A DNA stretch of 64,000 nucleotides from Cohnella xylanilytica. GTDB lineage: Bacteria > Bacillota > Bacilli > Paenibacillales > Paenibacillaceae. Each line of letters starts with the position of its first letter. Position 1 is the first letter of the stretch. The DNA lies in NCBI RefSeq assembly GCF_014212175.1, contig NZ_JACJVR010000031.1, positions 1 to 64,000 of the forward strand. Reading direction: 5' to 3'. Under the pieces are notes generated by a model, which was given only the letters and a program-made list of their open reading frames with translations, was not told the origin of the DNA and did not search any database. The position numbers and the translations under genes were made by a program. Below are positions 56,723 through 64,000 of the stretch, piece by piece.

Positions 56723-59023
56723 ATGAATATCGTACCGATTCCTAGACGAGAATGGAGACGCTTCGGCCGGCCCGCCCGGGTTCCCGTCCGATACCGGGCG
56801 GACGAAGGGCTGTGGAGAGCGGCGGCCGCGGGCATGGCGGCGGCCTGCACGGCCGGGGCGGGCGTCGGCATCCTCGGCGCCCCGACCGGCTTCGGGGCGG
56901 CGTTCGACGTCTCCGCCGCCGTCCTGCTCAATGCCGCCGGCATGTTCCTCTCCTGCCGGCTGCTGATGTGGCTGTTCCGGCTGCTGGACGCGCCGGTCCG
57001 TCCGGTCTTCACCGGCGTCGCGGCTTACTCCGCGGTGCTGCTCACTTTGATCTTGTTCTTCGGAGAGATGGACTTTCTGTTCGCGGCCCTCTTCTCCCTG
57101 CTCTACCTAGGCATCGGTGCGGCCGCGGGTTTGCTCATCGGGATCTGGGCGGGTAAAAGATTCGGCCGGCGGCCGAAGATAGGGGCGGCCTTGGGCGCCT
57201 TAGGTGTCGCGGGGGCGCTCTTCTTCGCGTTCGGCGGCGATTGGGGAGCGGCGATTCCGGCCTGGGGCGACGCCGGTTCGGACGCCGACGAGGCCGCCGC
57301 GGACGGCGGCTCCTATCCGCCGCCCGCGGAGACGCTGAACGCGCCCGATCCGTCCGCGCCGGGGCCGTATGCTTACCGGACGTTCACGTACGGAAGCGGG
57401 GACGACCGTCACCGGGACGAATTCGGGGAAGACGCGAGTCTGCTCTCTTCCCCCGTCGACGGGTCGGCTTATATCGACGGAGACGATTGGCCCTGGCTGC
57501 GGGATAAGTTCTGGGGCTTCGACGAGAAGGAGCTCCCGGTGAACGGCCGCGTCTGGATGCCCGAAGGCGACGGGCCGTTCCCTCTCGCGCTCATGGTGCA
57601 CGGCAACCACCTGATGGAGGACTTCTCGGACGAAGGCTACGACTACCTGGGAGAATTGCTGGCCAGCCGGGGGTATGCCGCCGTCTCCGTGGACGAGAAC
57701 TTCCTCAACTATTCGGTCTGGTCGGGTATCCCGGACCAGGACATGAAGGTCCGGGCATGGATGCTGCTGAAGCATATCGGGCAGATTCGGGAGTATGCCG
57801 AGGACGCCTCGACCCCGTTCTACGGCCGGATCGACTTCGGCCGCGTCGCCTTGCTCGGCCATTCCAGAGGCGGGCAGGCGGTCGCCATGGCGGCGGACCC
57901 CGACGAGTGGTTCGCGGCGGACGAAGGGCTTCCGGACAGGAGCGCCTACAAGATTCGGGCGGTCATCGCGATCGCTCCGACCGATACCGCCGTCGACAAC
58001 AAGAGGGCCTCGCTGCGGGACGTCTCCTACCTGACGCTTCAAGGAGCCAGCGACGCGGACGTCAGCACCTTCGACGGGGAGCGGCAGTACGCGCGGACGT
58101 CCTTCCCGTCTTCCGCGGCGGGCTTCAAGGCCTCGCTCTACATCGCCGAAGCCAACCACGGCCAGTTCAATACGGACTGGGGGGACCGGGACGAAGCGCT
58201 TCCGACGGGGCTGTTCCTGAAGAAGCCGGGGCTGAGCGGCGAGGAGCAGCGGCAGATCGCCAAAGCGTACGTGTCGGCGTTCCTCGAAGCGACTCTCCGC
58301 GACCGTCAGGCTTATAAGACGCTGTTCCGCGATTACCGGGCCGGGCTCGGCTTCTTGCCGGACGGACGGTATTACGGCCGGTTCGAGAGCGCGAGGTTCC
58401 TTCCGATTGCGAGGTACGAGGAAGGGACGGACGACCCGTCGATCGTCTCCCCCTCCATAACGGCCGAAGCCGCAGGGATGGCCGAATGGGCGAACGAAGA
58501 AGCGCTCGACCGGGAGCGGAGGGGCAAGGGCAACCGCGGCGTCGTCCTGCGGTGGGGGAAGGCGGGCGGCTCGTATTCGCTGCGGACTTCCGCGGCGTTC
58601 CCGGTGCCCCGAACGGAGTCGGACCCTGCCGGAAGCGAGGGGGTTCTGGCGTTCTCCATGGCGGACTTGAGCTGGGAGCTCGAGAGCCGGGAGGAAGACG
58701 AGGAAGCCGCGCCCCGGGTTGCCGTCGTCCTCGAGGATGCCGGCGGCCGAACGGCCCGCGTTCCTCTCAGCGAGGTGATGCCCGTCGTGCCCGCGCCTCG
58801 GACGACGTTCACTTGGCTCGGCTGGCTCGAAGAGACGCTGGAGGACGGGAAGTTCAAGGAAGAGATCGAACCGGCCTTCCAGACCTACGAAATTCCGCTG
58901 AGCCTCTTCCGGAAGGCGGAGCCCGGCTTGGAGCCCGGCCGGATCGTCCGGGCGACGTTCGAATTCGGCGGCGACGGGGAAGAAGGCAAGGTCATGCTGG
59001 ACGACATCGGAATGACGGAATGA
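56723..59023 (+). CDS. Membrane-anchored alpha/beta hydrolase with C-terminal beta-sandwich-like domain
   Basis: A 766-residue protein of three parts. Residues 30-175 hold about five hydrophobic helices. After an acidic extracytoplasmic linker (about 180-215), residues 270-540 are an alpha/beta hydrolase with nucleophile Ser381 in LLGHSRGGQAVAMA, the oxyanion-side ALMVHGNHLMEDF and probable catalytic His479 in EANHGQFNTDW. The C-terminal 200 residues are beta-rich (ISLF, RATFEFGG, VMLDDIGM), recalling carbohydrate-binding folds. Topology suggests the hydrolase faces outside. The substrate is unknown; esters of polymers are a reasonable guess. GAGG lies 8-9 bases before ATG 56723. Confidence 0.75.
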   Translation: MNIVPIPRREWRRFGRPARVPVRYRADEGLWRAAAAGMAAACTAGAGVGILGAPTGFGAAFDVSAAVLLNAAGMFLSCRLLMWLFRLLDAPVRPVFTGVAAYSAVLLTLILFFGEMDFLFAALFSLLYLGIGAAAGLLIGIWAGKRFGRRPKIGAALGALGVAGALFFAFGGDWGAAIPAWGDAGSDADEAAADGGSYPPPAETLNAPDPSAPGPYAYRTFTYGSGDDRHRDEFGEDASLLSSPVDGSAYIDGDDWPWLRDKFWGFDEKELPVNGRVWMPEGDGPFPLALMVHGNHLMEDFSDEGYDYLGELLASRGYAAVSVDENFLNYSVWSGIPDQDMKVRAWMLLKHIGQIREYAEDASTPFYGRIDFGRVALLGHSRGGQAVAMAADPDEWFAADEGLPDRSAYKIRAVIAIAPTDTAVDNKRASLRDVSYLTLQGASDADVSTFDGERQYARTSFPSSAAGFKASLYIAEANHGQFNTDWGDRDEALPTGLFLKKPGLSGEEQRQIAKAYVSAFLEATLRDRQAYKTLFRDYRAGLGFLPDGRYYGRFESARFLPIARYEEGTDDPSIVSPSITAEAAGMAEWANEEALDRERRGKGNRGVVLRWGKAGGSYSLRTSAAFPVPRTESDPAGSEGVLAFSMADLSWELESREEDEEAAPRVAVVLEDAGGRTARVPLSEVMPVVPAPRTTFTWLGWLEETLEDGKFKEEIEPAFQTYEIPLSLFRKAEPGLEPGRIVRATFEFGGDGEEGKVMLDDIGMTE

Positions 59024-59084
59024 ACGCCCCAAGCCGCGGGCAAGCTAAATTCGCCGCGGCTCCCCGTATGGGCGCCGCCCGATG

Positions 59085-59132
59085 TTGACAGCGACGATCT
59101 TCGGTTTTATACTGTGCTTATCATCGCACAGT
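59085..59132 (+). promoter_or_regulatory. Promoter and operator of the nitroreductase gene
   Basis: TTGACA (59085-59090), a 17-base spacer and TATACT (59108-59113). An inverted repeat ACTGTGC...GCACAGT (59111-59117 and 59126-59132) covers the start point. A second TTATACTGTGCT at 59192-59203 repeats the -10/operator sequence. The repressor is unknown. Confidence 0.78.
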
Positions 59133-59252
59133 TAGTTGCGAAACGATTCTGTGAGAATGATGCTGCGTGAATGATCATCCAGAGTTCTAGCTTATACTGT
59201 GCTATTTTAATCTACAGATTATGCAAGCCAAATTATTGGAGGGCGAGAAACC

Positions 59253-59900
59253 ATGTCAACCGCATCGATTCAAACGAAGGAATACGGCACCGTCGTTCGC
59301 GAACGTCATTCCGTTCGTCATTACGATTCTTCCGTCAAGATCTCTAAGGAGGAGCTGACGGAGCTTCTGGCGGAAGCCTCGCTGGCTCCATCGAGCAGCA
59401 ACACGCAGTCCTGGAGGTTCCTCGTCATTGACGACGAAGCGGCGAAGCAGAAGCTGCTTCCGATTGCGAACAACCAGAACCAAGTCGTCGAAGCCGCGGC
59501 CACGATCGTCGTTCTGGGAGATCTGGACGGGTACAAGGAGATCGGCCGCATTAACGACATCGCCGTCCAAGCCGGCTATATGCCGGAAGACTTCGCGAAG
59601 CAGTTCACGGAGAACAGCCTGCGGCTGTACTCCAGCTTGCCGCCCGAGAAGCTGAAGAGCATCGTTCAGATCGACGGCGGGCTGGTCAGCATGCAAATCA
59701 TGCTGGGCGCCAAGGCGAGAGGCTACGACACCGTGCCGATGGGCGGCTTCAACCCCGCGAAACTGATCGAGGAATTCAAGATCCCGTCCAACCTGGTGCC
59801 GGTCATGCTCATCGCCGTGGGCAAGGCGGCTACGCCGGGACGGCTGACGGCGCGTCTTCCGATCGAAGACGTCACCTTCTGGAACGGCTTCGACAAGTAA
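59253..59900 (+). CDS. Nitroreductase family FMN oxidoreductase
   Basis: A 215-residue FMN-dependent NAD(P)H oxidoreductase of the YdgI/YodC type. The FMN-binding RHSVRHYDSSVKIS at residues 18-31, LAPSSSNTQSWRF (about 46-58) and the late GFNPAKLIEEFKIP and VGKAATPGR blocks are diagnostic. Such enzymes reduce nitro compounds and quinones; the natural substrate is usually unknown. GGAGGG lies about 9 bases before ATG. Control through the inverted repeat at its promoter suggests induction by quinones or other electrophiles. Confidence 0.92.
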   Translation: MSTASIQTKEYGTVVRERHSVRHYDSSVKISKEELTELLAEASLAPSSSNTQSWRFLVIDDEAAKQKLLPIANNQNQVVEAAATIVVLGDLDGYKEIGRINDIAVQAGYMPEDFAKQFTENSLRLYSSLPPEKLKSIVQIDGGLVSMQIMLGAKARGYDTVPMGGFNPAKLIEEFKIPSNLVPVMLIAVGKAATPGRLTARLPIEDVTFWNGFDK

Positions 59901-59955
59901 GAGCCGATCGCCAATCGCTTGCGGCCCCTCCGGGGACGCGAGTTCATATACATCG

Positions 59956-60000
59956 AAGACGGAACGAGCAGGCCGGCCTGCCGTTCCGTCTTTTCTTTTG
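59956..60000 (+). terminator. Terminator of the nitroreductase gene
   Basis: AAGACGGAACG pairs with CGTTCCGTCTT, with GCAGGCC/GGCCTGC inside, followed by TTCTTTT. Confidence 0.92.
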
Positions 60001-60097
60001 CCGGCGGAATCCGTTTCAGAAGTTGTTAAGAACGATCAGGCATAATGGGAATCGTCGAACGGATCGGCGCAATACGCGAAGCGAGGCGAATAGCGTT

Positions 60098-60460
60098 ATG
60101 TCAGGCAGAATCATGGTCGTGGACGATACGACCTTCATGCGCAATATTCTCAAGGACTTCTTCCATTCCAACGGCTACGAGGTCGTGGCGGAAGCGGCGA
60201 ACGGGGCCGAGGCGATCAACCTGTACCGGCGCCATCGGCCCGATCTGATCACAATGGACCTAACGCTGCCGGTCGTGAACGGCTTGCAGGCGCTTAAGGA
60301 GATCAAAGCCTTCGATCCTCAGGCCAAGGTCATCATCTGCTCCGCCATGAGCCATCAGCAGATGGTCATACAGGCGATCCAGGCCGGCGCGAAGGACTTC
60401 ATGGTCAAGCCGATTCTGAAGGAGCGCCTCATCGAGACGGTCGGAGCCCTCCTCGCTTGA
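60098..60460 (+). CDS. CheY-like single-domain response regulator
   Basis: A 120-residue receiver of the chemotaxis CheY subtype. VVDDTTFMRNILKDF at the start, Asp54 in ITMDLTLPVVNGL, CSAMSHQQMV with the Ser/Thr switch and Lys104 in DFMVKPI are all typical (including the CheY-specific SAM). With no output domain it acts by protein binding, possibly on the flagellar switch or as a general phosphate acceptor. The start is ATG 60098; the frame is open 25 codons further without a good ribosome site. No chemotaxis genes surround it. The next kinase gene begins about 165 bases later. Confidence 0.88.
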   Translation: MSGRIMVVDDTTFMRNILKDFFHSNGYEVVAEAANGAEAINLYRRHRPDLITMDLTLPVVNGLQALKEIKAFDPQAKVIICSAMSHQQMVIQAIQAGAKDFMVKPILKERLIETVGALLA

Positions 60461-60626
60461 AGCGGAGCGAGGCCGAGAGAAGACGCGGCTCGTCTGCGAT
60501 TCCGCGAGACTACCGGGCGATGCCGTTCCCGTTTACAATAGAGACGACAGGATGACAGCTTGCGACAGCTTATCAGGATACGAGACAGGAACGGACCATA
60601 CTGGACATCGGGCGCGGTGATCGAAT

Positions 60627-63600
60627 CTGCTTAGAGCCATTCAATCCATAGATCGTTACCTTCTTCTGCTCGCGGCCGCGACGTTGCTCTTTCTCGGAGC
60701 GATGCAGCTGCTCGCCGGCCGGTCGGAGAAGGAGTTCCCCCGGGCCGTCCGCGGCGCGCTCGACTTGTCCTCCTGGGACTTCCACCGGGACGGGAAGGCC
60801 GAGCTGAACGGCGAGTGGGAGTTCTATCCGAACCGGCTGCTCGCTCCGGAGGATTTCCGCGGCGGCGCCGCGCCCGAAGCCGGGCGATATATTCAAGTGC
60901 CCTCGAAGTGGAACGGCGAAGGCATGGGAGCCTGGGGGGCGGGGACGTACCGGCTCAAGGTCCGCCTGAACCCGACCGAGGAGCTGCTGGCCATCCAGAA
61001 GACGATCGTCCGCTTCTCGGACAAGCTGTTCGTGAACGGCGAGCTGGTCGGCCAAGCGGGAGAACCCGGCCTGAGCCGAAGCGAGTACCGTCCGGGCAAT
61101 TACCCCTACACCGTCTCGTTCAAGGGAGCCCCGAGCGGCGAGATGGAGATCGTCCTCCAAGCCGCGAACTTCGAATATCGTTCGGGCGGCATCGTGGTCC
61201 CGATCCGCTTGGGCTTAAGCAAGGAGCTTCTGCTGACCAAGCAGGCCCAGATCGCCCTGGAATGGGCCGGGGTTATCGTGATGTCCGTGTTCGCGCTGGT
61301 CTATATCTCCTTGTATCTGTTGTTCAACCGCTACAGCGGGTTCATGATCTACGGCCTGTTCTTCCTCTTCTTCGCGATCACGGTATTCTTCAACGGAGAG
61401 AGGACGTTCATGCAGCTGTTCCCGGACGTGCCGTTCGAAGTGACTTGGAAAATCAAAGATTTCTCGATGTTCATCATCTATCCGATCCTGTGCGTCTACG
61501 TCTACCAGCAAGTCCGGACCCGGGGGTCCCGGCGGCTCATCCTCATCAGCGGCTCCCTGATGGCGGCCTACTCCGTCTGCATTCTCGTCCTGCCCTATCG
61601 CGTATACGCCTTGGCGATGGGAGAGATCTTCGCGGCGATCCCGCTCGAGTTCGTCCTGCTGGTCGGGCTGCTCGTGCGAGCTTACCTGAAGGGCGACTAC
61701 GACGTCTTCGGCAAAAGAGAGCTGCAGCTGCTCATCGCTTCGTTCCTGTCGATTACGCTGTTTCTCGTCAATACGTTCCTGTACAACGACTTCGACTTCG
61801 TCTCCCAGGCCTTGTCGGATCTTCTCGTTATCGTCTTCATCATGCTGTCGGTCATGACGCTCGTGAACCGCTATTTCCAGACGTACCGTTCCATGGAGGA
61901 CCTGACGCGGAAGCTGCAGGCCGCCGACCAGATGAAGGACGAATTCCTCCTGCGGGCTTCGCACGAGCTGAATACCCCTCTGCACGGCATTCTCAACCTC
62001 TCGCAGGCGGCGATCGACGAATCCGCGCGGACGTCCGCGTCCAGACGCATCCAGGAGAAGCTGCGCCTCATTCGCAACACGGCTTACCGGATGGCCAACA
62101 TCGTCGGCGACGTGGTCGACCTGACGAAGCTGAAGGACGGCCGGCTGGACTTGGCCTTGGCTCGTGTCGACGCGCGGACGTGCGCGTCCGTGCTGTTCGA
62201 GGTCTACGGCTTCCTCGCCAAGGAGAAGGAGATCGCTCTTCTGAACCGGATCGGCGACGAAGCCCGGTACGTCCGGACGGACCAGAAGCGGTTCATGCAG
62301 GTGCTCACGAATCTGTTCGACCAGGTCGTCCGGCACACGGAACGGGGCGACGTCTCGATTGTAAGCCGCCGAACGGAGGAGGACGAGATCGTTCTTCGGA
62401 TCGAGGCGAACGGCCAGCCGAGAGAGCCGGGGGCGGATTCCCCGTCCGATCCGGTCGTCTTCGGCATCGGCTTGTCCGTCGCCAAGGAGCTGATTCAACG
62501 GATGGGAGGCTCCCTGGAATGGAGCGATCCTGCCGCCGGCGCGGGAATGAGCTTCGAGCTGGCGCTGCCGGCTTGGCCGGAAGCGCCGGCGGCAGAGGAG
62601 CCGCTCCGGCAGGCGGAGGAGGCCCGGCGTCAGACGGCGGCGGGCCAGGAGCCGGGGGCCGGAGCAGGGGCCGGAACCGGGGCCGATCCCGACATCGGCG
62701 CGTATTCGCTTCTCGTCGTGGGCGATCCGAGCGGCCTCGAGCTGGCGGTGAACTTGCTCGCCATCGAAGGGTATCGGGTCGCGACGGCCCGCTCCGCGGC
62801 GGAAGCGCTGCGAATCGTCAGCGCGCCCGACAGCCGGCCCGACCTCGTTCTGATCGACGTCATGCTGCACGGGGAAGGGGGCTTCGAGGTCGGCCGCCGG
62901 ATCCGGCAGACGCATTCGCCGATCGATCTGCCGATCGTCTACCTGACGGCTCGCACGACGCCGGCGGACATCGAGGCGGCGCTGGCGGCCGGGGGCAGCG
63001 ACTTCATCGCCAAGCCGCTCGACGCCGGCGAAGTCCGCGTCCGCATCAGCGCGCTGCTGGCCATGAAGCGGCTGGCCAAGGAGGCCGCGGCGAGCGAGAT
63101 GGCCTTCCTGCAGTCGCAGATCAAGCCGCACTTCCTGTACAACGCGCTCGGCACGATCATGTCGCTCTGCTATACGGACGGGCCGAGAGCCGGAGAGCTG
63201 CTGGCCGTTCTCAGCCGCTATCTGCGGATTATTTTCCACCCGAACCATTCCGAGGAGACCGTGCCGCTGCACAAGGAGATGGAGCTCGTGCAAGCCTACG
63301 CGGACATCGAGCAGGCCCGCTTCGGGAGCCGGCTGCGGCTGCGGTTCGAAGTGGACGAGCGGCTGCTGGACATCCCGGTCATGCCGCTCACGATCCAGCC
63401 GCTCGTGGAGAACGCCATCCGCCACGGGGTCGCCCGGAAGGTGGACGGAGGAACGGTGCGGCTTGCGATCGCGCGGGAGAACGAGTACGCCCGCATCGAG
63501 GTCGAGGACGACGGAGTCGGCATGAGCGCCGAACAGGCGAAGGAGCTGCTGGAAGCGGGCGGCAACCGCGAGGGAGTCGGATTCGCGAACATCATGAAGA

Positions 63601-63701
63601 GAGTTTTGCATCGGACGGGCCGACTGCCGCAGCTGGAGAGCGTCCCCGGCCAAGGGACCAAGGTGACGATTTGGCTGCCGCTGTCCGATACATACCGATA
63701 A
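60627..63701 (+). CDS. 7TMR-DISM hybrid kinase with two kinase modules and an internal receiver
   Basis: A protein of about 1024 residues. A membrane helix (about 12-30), an extracytoplasmic 7TMR-DISM sensor (about 40-195; ALDLSSWDFHRDGKAELNG) and seven helices (about 205-405) are followed by a HisKA (His446 in ASHELNTPLHGILN), an HATPase that has lost key residues, a receiver (about 693-810; Asp744) and a LytS-type kinase (His835 in IKPHFLYNAL) with an intact HATPase (VENAIRHG, DDGVGM). The start is uncertain: TTG 60684 has no ribosome site and would cut the first helix. CTG 60627, just after GGTGATC, keeps it and is used here. A partner regulator follows after 15 bases. Confidence 0.85.
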   Translation: MLRAIQSIDRYLLLLAAATLLFLGAMQLLAGRSEKEFPRAVRGALDLSSWDFHRDGKAELNGEWEFYPNRLLAPEDFRGGAAPEAGRYIQVPSKWNGEGMGAWGAGTYRLKVRLNPTEELLAIQKTIVRFSDKLFVNGELVGQAGEPGLSRSEYRPGNYPYTVSFKGAPSGEMEIVLQAANFEYRSGGIVVPIRLGLSKELLLTKQAQIALEWAGVIVMSVFALVYISLYLLFNRYSGFMIYGLFFLFFAITVFFNGERTFMQLFPDVPFEVTWKIKDFSMFIIYPILCVYVYQQVRTRGSRRLILISGSLMAAYSVCILVLPYRVYALAMGEIFAAIPLEFVLLVGLLVRAYLKGDYDVFGKRELQLLIASFLSITLFLVNTFLYNDFDFVSQALSDLLVIVFIMLSVMTLVNRYFQTYRSMEDLTRKLQAADQMKDEFLLRASHELNTPLHGILNLSQAAIDESARTSASRRIQEKLRLIRNTAYRMANIVGDVVDLTKLKDGRLDLALARVDARTCASVLFEVYGFLAKEKEIALLNRIGDEARYVRTDQKRFMQVLTNLFDQVVRHTERGDVSIVSRRTEEDEIVLRIEANGQPREPGADSPSDPVVFGIGLSVAKELIQRMGGSLEWSDPAAGAGMSFELALPAWPEAPAAEEPLRQAEEARRQTAAGQEPGAGAGAGTGADPDIGAYSLLVVGDPSGLELAVNLLAIEGYRVATARSAAEALRIVSAPDSRPDLVLIDVMLHGEGGFEVGRRIRQTHSPIDLPIVYLTARTTPADIEAALAAGGSDFIAKPLDAGEVRVRISALLAMKRLAKEAAASEMAFLQSQIKPHFLYNALGTIMSLCYTDGPRAGELLAVLSRYLRIIFHPNHSEETVPLHKEMELVQAYADIEQARFGSRLRLRFEVDERLLDIPVMPLTIQPLVENAIRHGVARKVDGGTVRLAIARENEYARIEVEDDGVGMSAEQAKELLEAGGNREGVGFANIMKRVLHRTGRLPQLESVPGQGTKVTIWLPLSDTYR

Positions 63702-63716
63702 GACGGAGGTGCGCGG

Positions 63717-64000
63717 ATGATACGGGCTTTTCTGGTGGACGACGAAGAGCATGCGCTGAACATATTGAACATTCTGCTTGCCCGCACGGGAGAGGTCGAG
63801 GTTGTCGGAACGGCGAGCAACGGCTACGACGCGCTGGACAGCTTGCGGACGCTCCGGCCCGACGTCGTGTTCCTGGACATCGAGATGCCCGGAATGAGCG
63901 GCGTGGAGCTGGCCGAGTCGATCGAAGGGGAGCATCTGGACGCGCAGGTCGTGTTCGTGACGGCCTACGACCGCTACGCGATCTCTGCGTTCGAGCAGGA
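63717..64000 (+). CDS. Response regulator receiver domain (cut by window end)
   Basis: The first 94 codons of a response regulator continue past the right edge. Visible: acidic pocket VDDEEHAL, phospho-accepting Asp54 in VVFLDIEMPGMSGVEL and VVFVTAYDRYAISAFE, the switch segment typical of LytTR or transcriptional-activator (BTAD) type regulators. GGAGGT lies about 6 bases before ATG 63717, and 15 bases separate it from the kinase stop, so it is the partner of the preceding kinase. The output domain is outside the window and cannot be named. Confidence 0.88.
   Translation, partial: MIRAFLVDDEEHALNILNILLARTGEVEVVGTASNGYDALDSLRTLRPDVVFLDIEMPGMSGVELAESIEGEHLDAQVVFVTAYDRYAISAFEQ

Overview
The window reads as chromosomal DNA of a GC-rich, spore-forming member of the Bacillota, most likely Paenibacillaceae (a Paenibacillus or Cohnella type). 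The reasons are an alpha/beta-type small acid-soluble spore protein, a sporulation-type (Kin-like) sensor kinase, YesM/YesN two-component pairs beside carbohydrate ABC transporters, Bacillus-style regulatory sites (a Rex-like site before a DUF1641-ndh operon, a 7-1-7 Fur box), strong AGGAGG ribosome sites and sigma-A promoters. No rRNA, tRNA, phage, cas or classic defence genes were seen.

Layout. 1-500: the 3' end of a group II intron (end of its maturase, domains V and VI), followed by four tandem 52-nt hairpin repeats. 577-6803: housekeeping genes (glycerol-1-phosphate dehydrogenase, DUF1641 + NADH dehydrogenase, an alkyltransferase-like protein, peptidase T and the lipoyl-relay octanoyltransferase LipL). 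6918-11906: a signalling operon of an HPt-REC-GGDEF-REC protein, a stand-alone receiver and a large hybrid kinase. 11793-15352: a MATE exporter with a leader terminator, a DUF1284 protein, a phosphotransferase and a Fur-controlled heme monooxygenase. 15483-24826: a galactoside locus (two permeases, YesM/YesN, binding lipoprotein, GH36 alpha-galactosidase). 25015-33225: a cyclic-nucleotide-domain/SLC13 transporter fusion, a Uma2 nuclease-fold protein, a DUF6492 protein, an NSS symporter, a nucleoside hydrolase, a broken aminotransferase remnant and alanine dehydrogenase. 33366-33817: two further hairpin repeat arrays, both with 51-nt period. 33918-43203: a Kin-like kinase and a LacI-controlled sugar operon (permeases, binding protein, LacI, BadF-type sugar kinase, GH4 phospho-glycosidase). 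43397-54340: drug exporter, NAD(P)-binding protein, NarL-type two-component system, a putative glycoside-hydrolase-like protein with an AraC regulator, spore protein, PAP2 phosphatase and a DUF3900-like protein. 54431-64000: fosmidomycin-type exporter with AraC regulator, membrane-anchored alpha/beta hydrolase, nitroreductase, CheY-like receiver, a giant 7TMR-DISM kinase carrying two kinase modules, and the start of its partner regulator.

How it fits together. The window is dominated by sensing and scavenging. Two ABC sugar importers have different control logic: a YesM/YesN two-component system with GH36, and LacI with two matching operators plus an intracellular kinase and GH4 enzyme. Three multidomain kinases and several receivers, one tied to cyclic-di-GMP synthesis, make up the signalling part. 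The most unusual items are the three sequence-unrelated hairpin arrays that share a 51-52-nt period and a copy number of four, the cyclic-nucleotide/SLC13 fusion, the attenuator-like leader of the MATE gene, and the kinase with a decayed first ATPase module. All calls rest on reading the sequence; no database search or folding program was run.
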